A stretch of DNA of 64,000 nucleotides, taken from Thalassotalea eurytherma (GTDB taxonomy: Bacteria; Pseudomonadota; Gammaproteobacteria; Enterobacterales; Alteromonadaceae). The notes under the pieces are model-generated. The model was not told the origin of the DNA. It ran no database searches and saw only the letters and a list, made by a program, of their open reading frames with translations. This document shows positions 46,940-55,847 of the stretch, one piece after another (within the stretch, counting starts at the first letter, position 1; the number at the start of each line of letters is the position of its first letter). A program made the position numbers and the translations under genes. Location of the stretch: NCBI RefSeq assembly GCF_030161415.1, contig NZ_BSSU01000005.1, forward strand, positions 62,001 to 126,000, in the 5' to 3' direction.

Positions 46940-48089
46940 GACTCTAATGTTTAGCTGCCTTTTTGCACTATTGGGTTGTGAGAAAGCAAATGTCGTTGCT
47001 ATTAAAACAGAATCACTAAAGCAGGTAGTTCTAGCAAGTGGTGAGCTTGAGTCAAAACAAACACAGTATATTGCACCGCCAGCAATTTCACGAATGTGGC
47101 AATACCAAATTAAATCGTTAGCACCTGAAAATAGCAAGATTGAGCAAGGTCAGGTTGTTGTTTCATTTGATGATAAGCAAGTTGTTGAGCGTTTAGTAGA
47201 AGAAAATGGCAAGCTAACTCAGGCGAAAAAAGAGCTAGAAAACAAAGTGCTAAAAGAGCAAGAAAAAGAGCAAGAATTAATCTTAACGTTAGCAGAAAAA
47301 CAAATGGATTTTGACAAAGCGCAGCGCCGCGCAAATATTATTGATAATAGCCAATCTGATAACGATCGAAAAAAATCACAAATAGATTTTACTATTGCGA
47401 AGGCCGAACTTGTCTTAGCGAAAAGAAAGTTAGCATTTCATAAGAAGAACTCCGCATCTAATTTGAACCGTTTGAAAGCCAAAGTAAGTCGTATTAGTGG
47501 CGAGGTCGCATTACTGAAAAGCGATATAGAGCGCCTTAAAGTTAAATCTCCGATTAATGGTTTGGCGATTTATCGCGCCAATTGGCAGGGTGAAAAACCG
47601 GCTGTTGGCGAAAACATTCAGTTCGGCCAGCCTGTTGTTGAAATTGCTGTCATTGAAGCAATGCAATTACGCGCACAAATCACCGAGCCTGACAGTGGCA
47701 AAGTGGCCTTAGGGCAAGTTGTCGATATTTACTTAGATACAGCGAAAGATAAAGTATACAAAGGGGAAGTTGTTGAACTAGGGCGCGTATTTAGAGATAA
47801 GTCATACCAAGATAGAAGTCGGGTGTTTGATGTCATCATTGATATTAATGATATTGACTTAGAGGTGATGAAACCCGGTATGTCGGCAAGAATTGAAGTG
47901 ATATCGTCGGTTTTTGAAAACCATTTAACCTTGCCGGTTCAAGCAATACAAAAAAGCGAAAGTGGTTATTACGTTGTTAAAGATAGCTTTTTGGGAGAAA
48001 AACAAATCCCTGTATCGGTAATGCGCGTTATCAGTGGTCGTGCTTTAGTCAGTGGTGACATCAGTGAAGGTCTGGAGGTGAATTTATGA
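46929..48089 (+). CDS. HlyD/MacA-like lipoprotein adaptor 2
   Basis: A 386-residue lipoprotein: MLARTLMFSCLFALLGC with lipobox LLGC. The ATG at 46929 has AGGAG upstream. Order: lipoyl half (IEQGQVVVSFDDKQVV), a long coiled coil (about residues 70-190, Glu/Lys-rich), second lipoyl half (VKSPINGLAIYRANWQGEKP), a beta-barrel and a C-terminal membrane-proximal domain (LPVQAIQKSESGYYVV). Adaptors of this type bridge an inner-membrane permease to TolC or hold substrate. Its partner TolC is not in this operon. Confidence 0.9.
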   Translation: MLARTLMFSCLFALLGCEKANVVAIKTESLKQVVLASGELESKQTQYIAPPAISRMWQYQIKSLAPENSKIEQGQVVVSFDDKQVVERLVEENGKLTQAKKELENKVLKEQEKEQELILTLAEKQMDFDKAQRRANIIDNSQSDNDRKKSQIDFTIAKAELVLAKRKLAFHKKNSASNLNRLKAKVSRISGEVALLKSDIERLKVKSPINGLAIYRANWQGEKPAVGENIQFGQPVVEIAVIEAMQLRAQITEPDSGKVALGQVVDIYLDTAKDKVYKGEVVELGRVFRDKSYQDRSRVFDVIIDINDIDLEVMKPGMSARIEVISSVFENHLTLPVQAIQKSESGYYVVKDSFLGEKQIPVSVMRVISGRALVSGDISEGLEVNL

Positions 48090-49273
48090 TCCGCGTAATG
48101 ATGACTATATTAGGTGTTTTGCTGCTTTTAGGTTGCAGTGAAGCACAAAAGAAGCCGCTTTTGTATCAAGTAAAAGAACAGCAGTTTTTTATTGAAGTGC
48201 CGGCGCAAGGGGAGCTTTTTGCTGCTAAATCGACTGTTATTAGTGCTCCGCGCAGTCGTTACGGCGCGCAAACGATAGCTTGGCTTGCACCAGAGTTTAC
48301 CCAAGTTAAAGCAGGCGAGGTGATTGCAAAGTTCGACGCCGAAAACTTGGTAAGGCAAAGTGAATCTAAAAAACATGATTTGACCCTTTCAGGTGAAGAT
48401 GTACGTCAAAAACAAGCCGAGTTAGATGTTTCACTTAGCGCATTGAATAAAGACATCGTCATAGTTGAAGAAGAAAAAACATTCTCCAATAAATATCAAA
48501 TTAACGATGAAAGTATTCTATCAAAGTTAGAAATATTAGAAGCGATGCAAGATGGTGAATACTTGGCGACTAAACAGGGATATTTGCAATGGAAAGAAGC
48601 AAGCTTTAGTGAAACCGCTAGTGGTGAAATGGAACTGTTGTCAATGAAGGTGAACCAGCATCAAACCAAGCTCGATACGATTAATGATGGATTACAAAAA
48701 CTAGAGCTCAAAGCACCCCACGATGGTTTATTGGTATACAGTGCTAACTGGCGAGGAGAAAAAACCAAGGCCGGTCAATCGGCTTGGGCAGGACAAAAAC
48801 TTGCAGAATTACCAGATTCTTCAATGATGAAAAGCAAGCTTTTTGTCAAAGAAAAAGAGGCGATTGGCTTAGCCGTAGGCCAAAAAGTTAATATGCGATT
48901 GAACGCAGCGTCATCAAAAGTTTTTGAAGGCAATGTAGAGTCTGTAGCCCGTTTTCCTCAATCGATTCGACGTGGTGACCCACAAAAATATATTGAAGTC
49001 ATCGTAAACATAGAAACACAAGATCCCCAGCTATTTGTGCCAGGACGAAAACTTAATGCGACGATCAATGTGTTACCTGAACAAAAGCAGTTAATTGTGC
49101 CGCTTCAGGCAGTCTTTAGCGAAGATAATCAGTATTTCGTATTTCTCTATATTGATGATGAATTTGTGAAGTCGCCAGTAGAGCTCGGGCAAATAAGTCA
49201 AAGCCATGCGGTCATTGTCAACGGTGTGGCGCCTGATAGTTTTGTTTCTTTAATTAACAAAGAGGCCAGCTAA
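48086..49273 (+). CDS. HlyD/MacA-like lipoprotein adaptor 3
   Basis: A 395-residue lipoprotein: MIRVMMTILGVLLLLGC with lipobox LLGC. The same plan as adaptor 2, with LELKAPHDGLLVYSANWRGEKT matching VKSPINGLAIYRANWQGEKP, so the two are paralogues. The coiled coil covers about residues 90-210. The C-terminal part (LIVPLQAVFSEDNQYFVFL) is adaptor-typical. Four-base overlap with adaptor 2 and one-base overlap with the permease gene show tight coupling. Confidence 0.9.
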   Translation: MIRVMMTILGVLLLLGCSEAQKKPLLYQVKEQQFFIEVPAQGELFAAKSTVISAPRSRYGAQTIAWLAPEFTQVKAGEVIAKFDAENLVRQSESKKHDLTLSGEDVRQKQAELDVSLSALNKDIVIVEEEKTFSNKYQINDESILSKLEILEAMQDGEYLATKQGYLQWKEASFSETASGEMELLSMKVNQHQTKLDTINDGLQKLELKAPHDGLLVYSANWRGEKTKAGQSAWAGQKLAELPDSSMMKSKLFVKEKEAIGLAVGQKVNMRLNAASSKVFEGNVESVARFPQSIRRGDPQKYIEVIVNIETQDPQLFVPGRKLNATINVLPEQKQLIVPLQAVFSEDNQYFVFLYIDDEFVKSPVELGQISQSHAVIVNGVAPDSFVSLINKEAS

Positions 49274-50508
49274 TGAAAACTGCAGAGTTATTTATCGATG
49301 CTATTGCACAATTGATGCAGCATAAATTACGCACGTTGTTGACGCTATTAGGCATGATATTTGGTGTCGGGGCGGTTATTGCGATGCTTAATATCGGAGA
49401 AGGCGCGGAGAACGAAGCGCTAAAAATGATCAGTACCATGGGATTGCACAACCTGATTGTTGAATCTAAATCATTTGAAGAACAAGAGTTGAAAGAGCAA
49501 CGTAAGCACTCTGCTGGCTTAACATTGAGAGATGCTGAAATCGTTAACGTGTCATTGCCTTTTGTTGAACAAGTAGCGGCATTAAAAAAATTAGAAACCT
49601 ATACCATTTTTAGCGCGTTTGAGCATAGTGATACCGATGCACTTGGCGTAACAGCAAGTTACTTTTCGCTATCTAATTTATCTGTTACTCATGGACGTTT
49701 ATTGGATAATAATGATATTGAGAATTACCATCAGGTAGCGGTATTGGGCAATCATGTAGCGAGCCAATTATTTCCGTTGTCTGATCCGGTAGGGCAAAAC
49801 ATTAAGATTAATCATTTGTGGTTTAAAGTGGTTGGGGTAATCGCCTTACCACACTTGAAAAAAGAGGAGTTTCAAGGCGTTAAGTTAGGTGGGGAACAAG
49901 ACAATGTGTTTATTCCATTGTCGACAGCACAACGAAAATTCGCACAAAAGCGCCTTAGCAGTGAACTAAGCCAAATTAAGTTTAAACTCAACGAAAATGT
50001 TGATGCTGTACAAGCGTCTGAAGTGATTAGCCAGCTATTGACTAAACGTCATAATAATATCGATGATTTCACATTAACCGTTCCCGCACAGCTTTTAGCA
50101 CAACAAAAGCAAACTCAGCGTATTTTCAATATTATTATGTCGTGTGTTGCCGGCATTTCACTCTTAGTTGGTGGTATAGGCATTATGAATATTATGCTTG
50201 CTACAGTACTTGAGAGAACAAAGGAAATTGGTTTATTGCGAGCCGTAGGCGCGACACAACAGAATATTCAACGCCAATTTATTGCTGAGAGTTTTACGAT
50301 ATCGATATTAGGTGGCATCATCGGCGTTGTTTTTGGCATTGCGCTTTCTGAACTTATTGCACTGTATTCGAACTGGGCTGTAACTTGGTCATTAGGAGCT
50401 ATTGTACTATCCTTTAGTATCTGCGCCGTTGTCGGTTTAGTGTTTGGTGTATACCCTGCAATTAAAGCATCAAAGCTTGATCCCATTACCGCGTTACAAA
50501 CTGATTAA
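49273..50508 (+). CDS. MacB-type ABC permease (FtsX family)
   Basis: A 411-residue permease with one N-terminal helix (LRTLLTLLGMIFGVGAVIAM), a periplasmic MacB_PCD domain (about residues 45-260), and three C-terminal helices (IMSCVAGISLLVGGIGIMNI onward, with RTKEIGLLRAVGATQ as coupling helix) ending VYPAIKASKLDPITALQ. Separate from its ATPase, unlike E. coli MacB where the two are fused. Its stop overlaps the converging SGNH gene by four bases. Confidence 0.95.
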   Translation: MKTAELFIDAIAQLMQHKLRTLLTLLGMIFGVGAVIAMLNIGEGAENEALKMISTMGLHNLIVESKSFEEQELKEQRKHSAGLTLRDAEIVNVSLPFVEQVAALKKLETYTIFSAFEHSDTDALGVTASYFSLSNLSVTHGRLLDNNDIENYHQVAVLGNHVASQLFPLSDPVGQNIKINHLWFKVVGVIALPHLKKEEFQGVKLGGEQDNVFIPLSTAQRKFAQKRLSSELSQIKFKLNENVDAVQASEVISQLLTKRHNNIDDFTLTVPAQLLAQQKQTQRIFNIIMSCVAGISLLVGGIGIMNIMLATVLERTKEIGLLRAVGATQQNIQRQFIAESFTISILGGIIGVVFGIALSELIALYSNWAVTWSLGAIVLSFSICAVVGLVFGVYPAIKASKLDPITALQTD

Positions 50509-51206
50509 GCTTGAATCGCATCAATAAGTTTGGCTGCATTTTCAGCCCATTCTTGATAAACCGGCTTTCCCGGATGAAAGCCGTCTTTTGCCATGAGTTC
50601 TGGGGTCTCTGGTAGCTCAATGGCCAGCGTTTTTACACAATCAAATTGACGACTAATATTTAACAAATCTTGATTTAATTGTTTGGCACGTCTGCCTACA
50701 TACCAACGCAGTGGCTGAGGTAGCGCTGGAAACTTGTGCATTGGGGGGATATGAGTCGCGATGATCAGGCGAGGTTTGAATCGATTGATGATGTCTTGAT
50801 ATAACGCAGCTTGTTGTTGTCGAAATTTATTCCGTGATAGACCTTTGGTGACATCGTTGACACCTAGAGATGTAATAACAACATGGTATTGCTCTTGGGC
50901 TAAATTTGACAGGGTATTTAAGGTATCTTTTGTTGTTGCCCCCGTACTTGCCATTAACGTGTAATTAACCTTAGCGGTGTTTGTGCTTGACTTTAATTGC
51001 CCTAACAGCCCATCTGACTGGTATGACACACCAACGCCAGCCGCGGCAGAATCACCAAGAATTAGCACATTTAACAACGGGTCTTTATGCGTATCTAAAA
51101 TACGCTCGCCAATCGGCTCTGGTAGTTTGGGCGTTTTCTTTCTAACGTATTTCCCTTGAATAATCAGGGCAGGCAATAACGCAAGTGTGACCAAAAAATG
51201 CGACAT
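50505..51206 (-). CDS. SGNH-hydrolase family esterase
   Basis: A 233-residue lipase/esterase-like protein. Block I is LILGDSAAAGVGV (Ser), block II MASTGATTKDTL (Gly), block III ITSLGVNDVTKGL (Asn), block V MAKDGFHPGKPVY (Asp, His), the GDSL order. A hydrophobic N-terminus (SHFLVTLALLPALIIQG) suggests export or a membrane anchor. Substrate unknown. Converges on the permease gene. Confidence 0.9.
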   Translation of the reverse strand: MSHFLVTLALLPALIIQGKYVRKKTPKLPEPIGERILDTHKDPLLNVLILGDSAAAGVGVSYQSDGLLGQLKSSTNTAKVNYTLMASTGATTKDTLNTLSNLAQEQYHVVITSLGVNDVTKGLSRNKFRQQQAALYQDIINRFKPRLIIATHIPPMHKFPALPQPLRWYVGRRAKQLNQDLLNISRQFDCVKTLAIELPETPELMAKDGFHPGKPVYQEWAENAAKLIDAIQA

Positions 51207-51256
51207 AATTAAATTGATGAGTTAAAAGGTTACTTTGAAATATAATCTTATCTTCG

Positions 51257-53185
51257 TCAAGCTTGCTTGGTTGTCTTTTTCTTATTGGCGTATGTCGCTT
51301 TTCGACGCCGCGATTTTTTATAGGCTGGTTTATCGACTTTAGGCAGATCCGTAAACTGAATATTAGCCGCAGTGTTTATTAGCAGATTTAAATGTTGGCT
51401 AAGCTCGTTCATAAATGCTTGGTAACTACATTTTTTTTGAGTCATCAAATTAAGTGATGACTCCCAATGGGCAGTCATATCAGGCTGGGTTGTACTTAAA
51501 GGAAGCGCTTCGACAAATGATTTACCTAACGGTGATGCATGAATTTGTTTACCTTGTCGCACTAAATAATTGCGTTTAAAGAGTAAATCAATAATGCCGG
51601 CTCTGGTTGCTTCTGTGCCTAATCCGTCGGTCTCTTTTAATTGCTTTTTGATGTCAGGATCACGAACAAACTTTGCAATATTTGTCATGGCGGCTAACAA
51701 CGTTGCATCATTAAAGGCTTTAGGGGGTTGTGTCTGTTTCTCTATTAGCTGCGCAGCAGAGCAAAATAGCTTATCGCCTTTGTTCAATTGAGGTAAGGTC
51801 GCGCCACTTTCTTCTTGATGCTTAGGAGCAAGCAATGTTTTCCAGCCAGCTTCCACCGTACTTGAGCATTTAGCTCTAAATAGTCCACCTTCAATTTCAG
51901 TGTCAATAATTTGCTCGATATACTGATAGTCCATATAAAACTGCGCTAAGTATTGTTGGGATACTAACTGGTATATGTTTTTTTCAAAGGTGTTCAACCT
52001 TTCAAACTGAGGCTTTTTTAAGGTTGGAATAATAGCGTGGTGAGCGCCCACTTTTTGATTATTCCAGGCTCTGCTTTTACGTGTTGAATCAGCTTTTTTA
52101 GCTGCTGACGCTAGCGGCTCATCGTTATTCGCTAACATCTTAATAATGCTTGTGGCTTCACTAAATTGGCTAGTTGGTAAATATCGACAATCAGAGCGTG
52201 GATAAGTAATTATCTGGTGCTTTTCATAAAGCGACTGACAGATATCAAGCACTAATTTAGCGTTCATTGAAAAACGCTTGGCAGCGTCTATTTGTAGTGC
52301 TGACAAATTATAGGGTAGTGGGGCGACTTGTTTTTTCTTTTTTTGCTCAGCATGAACCACAGCTCCAGGCTGTTGCGTTATGCGTTTTTTCACATGCTCG
52401 GCAAGTGCTTTGTTTATAATCCGTTGCTCTTCATCCATGTGTGGCTCACATGCTTCACTTGGTATCCATTTCGCGTCAAATGACTCCCTGCTATCTGTTT
52501 GCAGGGTTGCTTTAACATCAAAATAATCATGTGGCGTAAAATCCTCAATTTGCTTATCTCGTTCAACGACAAGGCCAAGCACAGGCGTTTGCACTCTTCC
52601 TACAGATAGAACAGAGTTAAAGCCAGATTTTTGTCCACGTATTGTTAAAGCGCGGGTCAGGTTAATACCATATAACCAGTCAGCTCTTGCACGTGCGAGT
52701 GCTGAAACAGAAAGCGGGACAAAATTTTGATTTGGCTGTAAATTATTTAACGATTTTTTGACCGCCTGTAAGTTTAAATCGTTTATCAATAGACGCTGTA
52801 TTTTAGCCTTTTTAGCGCTTGGTACTTTGACATAATCAATGACTTCATCGACGAGTAATTGCCCTTCACGATCAGGGTCTCCTGCATGAATAATCGTACT
52901 CGCCTTTTTGATGAGTTTAGTGAGGATTGATAATTGTGCTTTGCTCGCAGATTTCGGCACTAATTGCCAAACCTGAGGTTCGATAGGTAGGTGTTCAAAA
53001 TGCCATTTCTGATATTTGCTGTCGTAAGCTTGCGGCTTAGCTTGTTCTAATATGTGACCGATACACCAACTAACGATGTCACCATTACCCACCTCTATAT
53101 AGCCTTTTTGCTTTTTATGGGGCTTAGGTAATGCAGCAACAATGGCTTTAGCTAAACTTGGTTTTTCAGCAATATATAGATTCAA
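51257..53185 (-). CDS. topB: DNA topoisomerase III
   Basis: A 642-residue type IA topoisomerase. The TOPRIM domain has LYIAEKPSLAKAI and HAGDPDREGQLLVDEVIDY; the catalytic Tyr is in ITYPRSDCRYLP (about residue 330). It decatenates and unknots single-stranded regions, with RecQ. The C-terminus is lysine-rich (KKSRRRKATYANKKKTTK), a DNA-binding tail. Close to E. coli TopB from memory. A LexA-box-like sequence lies about 40 bases upstream of the ATG. Confidence 0.97.
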   Translation of the reverse strand: MNLYIAEKPSLAKAIVAALPKPHKKQKGYIEVGNGDIVSWCIGHILEQAKPQAYDSKYQKWHFEHLPIEPQVWQLVPKSASKAQLSILTKLIKKASTIIHAGDPDREGQLLVDEVIDYVKVPSAKKAKIQRLLINDLNLQAVKKSLNNLQPNQNFVPLSVSALARARADWLYGINLTRALTIRGQKSGFNSVLSVGRVQTPVLGLVVERDKQIEDFTPHDYFDVKATLQTDSRESFDAKWIPSEACEPHMDEEQRIINKALAEHVKKRITQQPGAVVHAEQKKKKQVAPLPYNLSALQIDAAKRFSMNAKLVLDICQSLYEKHQIITYPRSDCRYLPTSQFSEATSIIKMLANNDEPLASAAKKADSTRKSRAWNNQKVGAHHAIIPTLKKPQFERLNTFEKNIYQLVSQQYLAQFYMDYQYIEQIIDTEIEGGLFRAKCSSTVEAGWKTLLAPKHQEESGATLPQLNKGDKLFCSAAQLIEKQTQPPKAFNDATLLAAMTNIAKFVRDPDIKKQLKETDGLGTEATRAGIIDLLFKRNYLVRQGKQIHASPLGKSFVEALPLSTTQPDMTAHWESSLNLMTQKKCSYQAFMNELSQHLNLLINTAANIQFTDLPKVDKPAYKKSRRRKATYANKKKTTKQA

Positions 53186-53222
53186 AGCAGTGCTCTTTGG
53201 GTGACAGTCTTGGTTATAATAT

Positions 53223-53240
53223 ACTGTATTTATGAACAGT
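53223..53240. promoter_or_regulatory. LexA (SOS) box candidate between topB and the AraC gene
   Basis: CTGTATTTATGAACAG (53224-53239) matches CTGT-N8-ACAG exactly and extends to a 5-bp dyad (ACTGT/ACAGT). It is next to a TATAAT (53215-53220) and could affect either divergent gene. Confidence 0.5.
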
Positions 53241-53305
53241 TAAATAGTGGCTCGGCTCAAATATTAGCTGTGATAAGCTAATAATACCTGTTTCTAAATG
53301 TTGTA

Positions 53306-54343
53306 ATGATGAGTCAAGCGCTAATTCCCAATCCTTTTATTCGTTGGCACTTTCGAGAGTTTCAAAGAAGAGGCTATAGCATCAGCCAAATTTGCCAACA
53401 GTTTGATGTGCCCGAGTCAGTCTTTGACTCTCAAGGGCAAGATATTAGCGCTGAAAGTTTTGCCAACATTATTAAGCAAAGCGTCGAAGTGTTAAATGAT
53501 GAATCGTTCGGTGGTATTGGCACAAGCTTACCGATGGGAAGCTTTCGAATGATGACCTATGCTTGTATTAGCTGTGTCACATTAAAACAAGCGATACATA
53601 GGGCTTTTAATTTCTATCAATTACTCACTAACCAAATTCATTGGCAACTAAAAATTGACGGTGATAAATGCCATTTGGTTTTTGATACTAGCCTAGATGG
53701 TACAACAGGATCGAGTCATAACTACTTTATTATTTTTACTACTTGTATCATTTGGCGCTGGTTAAGCTGGATGATAGATCAACCAATAAAAATTGATAAA
53801 TTAGACCTAATATTCTCTCCTGTATTTGCTCGCTCTTATCTACCAGGTTTATTCAAAACCTCAGTTAATTATGAGCAGCAAAATACGGTTATTACATTTG
53901 ACAGCGCGCTACTTGAACTTCCTGTTAAGCAAACGCCACAAACTCTACAAACATTTTTGATAAATGCGCCTGAATGCCTCATGTCTCATTATCAATCAAG
54001 CATGAGTTTGACGAAAAAAGTGCAAGAATATCTAGAAAAAACCGAATATATTGGTGAAACTAATTTGCAACAAGCAGCGGAGCATTTCTTTTGTAGTGAG
54101 CAAAGTCTGATTAGAGGGTTAAAACAAGAAGGCGCACGCTTTAAAGATATTAGAGAAAAAGTACGTAAACAAAAATCGACATATTATTTGGTGAAAACAG
54201 GGCTCACCAATCAGCAAATATCTGCTCAATTAGGCTTTTCGGAAGTCAGCGTGTTTTATCGTAATTTTAAAAAATGGTTTGGTGTTACACCCAGTCAATA
54301 TCGAGAAAACCCGAGAAAGTCCGAGAAACTTCATGAAAACTGA
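53306..54343 (+). CDS. AraC-family transcriptional regulator
   Basis: A 345-residue regulator. The N-terminal half (residues 15-215) fits the Arabinose_bd domain with LPMGSFRMMTYACISCVTLKQAI. The C-terminal HTH_18 pair covers about residues 245-335: LQQAAEHFFCSEQSLIRGLK then LTNQQISAQLGFSEVSVFYR and FKKWFGVTPSQYR. This OruR/ArgR-like subgroup commonly controls neighbouring catabolic genes. No target is evident; it is followed by the transglutaminase-like gene 87 bases later. Confidence 0.92.
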   Translation: MMSQALIPNPFIRWHFREFQRRGYSISQICQQFDVPESVFDSQGQDISAESFANIIKQSVEVLNDESFGGIGTSLPMGSFRMMTYACISCVTLKQAIHRAFNFYQLLTNQIHWQLKIDGDKCHLVFDTSLDGTTGSSHNYFIIFTTCIIWRWLSWMIDQPIKIDKLDLIFSPVFARSYLPGLFKTSVNYEQQNTVITFDSALLELPVKQTPQTLQTFLINAPECLMSHYQSSMSLTKKVQEYLEKTEYIGETNLQQAAEHFFCSEQSLIRGLKQEGARFKDIREKVRKQKSTYYLVKTGLTNQQISAQLGFSEVSVFYRNFKKWFGVTPSQYRENPRKSEKLHEN

Positions 54344-54430
54344 TACTAATACCCAGTAAATTGTCAGTAACCGTCATGTTATTCATTTGATATCTCATCA
54401 TAATGGTAAAAAAATTTCGAATGAATCGTC

Positions 54431-55069
54431 ATGCAAGAGTATTTACAAGCAACGCCATTTTTTAATTATCATCATCCTCAGGTTGTCGAATTTTACGAGC
54501 GCTTACCCTTGTATAGTAATGTGCCGGATATAGAAAATGCCGTGACAATTTATTATGCCGTGCGAGATACATTTCGTTACGAAACGAGTGCGGCTTTTAA
54601 AGGCGTACCTACCCTAAAGGCAAGCTTTTGTTTCGCGGAACAACAAGGTTATTGTTTACCCAAAAGTGCTTTGATGATTGCGTTGTGCCGTTTGGCGGGA
54701 ATTCCCGCGAGAATTGGTTTAGCGGATGTTAAAAACCACCTCGCTAACCCTCAGTTACTTGAAAAGTTGCAAACCGATATTTTTTCAATGCATGGTTATG
54801 TTGATGCGTTTTTACAGGGGAAATGGGTAAAAGCGACGCCGGCATTTGATATCGCATTGTGCCAACGCCATCACATTAATGCTCTTGAATTTAATGGTGT
54901 TAACGATTCTATTTTTCATGAATTTACTGAAGAAGGAAACAAGCATATGGAGTACCTAGTTGATCACGGTACATTTTCTGATATGCCTGTTAATTTTATT
55001 CTAGAGAATTTTTCAAAACATTACCCACATTTAGCTCATCTTTTTGATGTTGAAGATAAGCAAGCTTAG
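54431..55069 (+). CDS. Transglutaminase-like superfamily protein
   Basis: A 212-residue cytosolic protein with the triad of the transglutaminase-like fold: Cys in GYCLPKSALMIALCRLAGIPARIGL, His in SMHGYVDAFL and Asp in WVKATPAFDIALC. These can be cysteine proteases, acyltransferases or inactive. It follows the AraC gene and ends one base before the stop of the converging GST gene. Substrate unknown. Confidence 0.88.
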   Translation: MQEYLQATPFFNYHHPQVVEFYERLPLYSNVPDIENAVTIYYAVRDTFRYETSAAFKGVPTLKASFCFAEQQGYCLPKSALMIALCRLAGIPARIGLADVKNHLANPQLLEKLQTDIFSMHGYVDAFLQGKWVKATPAFDIALCQRHHINALEFNGVNDSIFHEFTEEGNKHMEYLVDHGTFSDMPVNFILENFSKHYPHLAHLFDVEDKQA

Positions 55070-55070
55070 G

Positions 55071-55715
55071 TTATCGATTGAATATTTGGTCTTCTGTTGC
55101 TTGTTGTTTTTGAGCAGCTTCAAGCGCCATAAAGTTAGTAAAAAAGCTACTCACTTTAGGCCATTTTTCTCTGTCAATCTCATAACCAGCTCTTTCGAGA
55201 CTCATCAAGTTACTGCCTATAGCAACATCAGCTACCGACATTGCGCTACCAATAAAGTAGTGCTCTGAAATCAGCTTTGATTCTAAGAAGTCTAATACCG
55301 GTGGGATCAGTTCATTAATGACTTGTTCTACGCGTTCTTCATCGGTTGTATGATCAAAGAATGCTGGCCCGACTACGCGCTGAAAATAGAGCGCGTTAGT
55401 TGCTTCGGCCATTTTTGTGTCGGCATATTCTTCAAGCCATAACGCTTGACCATACTTTTCACTATTTTCAGGGTACAGTGCGTTTTCTGGGTGAACACGT
55501 TCTAAATAAGCAATGATAACCGACGAGTCTGAAATCAATGTTCCCTGATCCGTTTGATAGGCTGGTATTTTGCCAAGAGGACTTGCTTCCCTGAACGTTG
55601 GGTCGTCACTACCCGGTGGTACCATTTTTATTTCAAAAGGTACTTGCTTTACTGTGTGCGCTAACATCGCTTTTCTTACATATGGTGAAGCAGGAACACC
55701 TAAAATAGTCGCCAT
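55071..55715 (-). CDS. Glutathione S-transferase family protein
   Basis: A 214-residue GST. The N-terminal thioredoxin-like domain has ILGVPASPYVRKAMLA (catalytic region, Ser/Tyr rather than Cys), SPLGKIPAYQ with the cis-Pro, and the glutathione-binding DSSVIIAYLERVHP. The C-terminal helical domain ends VADVAIGSNLMSLERAGYE. It probably conjugates or reduces with glutathione; substrate unknown. Has a well-placed AGGAG-type site upstream. Confidence 0.93.
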   Translation of the reverse strand: MATILGVPASPYVRKAMLAHTVKQVPFEIKMVPPGSDDPTFREASPLGKIPAYQTDQGTLISDSSVIIAYLERVHPENALYPENSEKYGQALWLEEYADTKMAEATNALYFQRVVGPAFFDHTTDEERVEQVINELIPPVLDFLESKLISEHYFIGSAMSVADVAIGSNLMSLERAGYEIDREKWPKVSSFFTNFMALEAAQKQQATEDQIFNR

Positions 55716-55787
55716 TTATTATCTCCTTTTCAATTTATTCAATTAGTGTAGCAAGTAAATGTTGCTTGCATAGATATTCTTGTCATA

Positions 55788-55819
55788 AAAAAAGACCTGA
55801 GATTTGCTCAGGTCTTTTT
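55788..55819. terminator. Terminator between the GST promoter and the giant lipoprotein gene
   Basis: GACCTGAG (55794-55801) pairs with CTCAGGTC (55807-55814), flanked by A-run and T-run; on the minus strand it ends the giant lipoprotein transcript. Confidence 0.85.
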
Positions 55820-55847
55820 AATTAACGTTACTTAATTTCAATACCTA

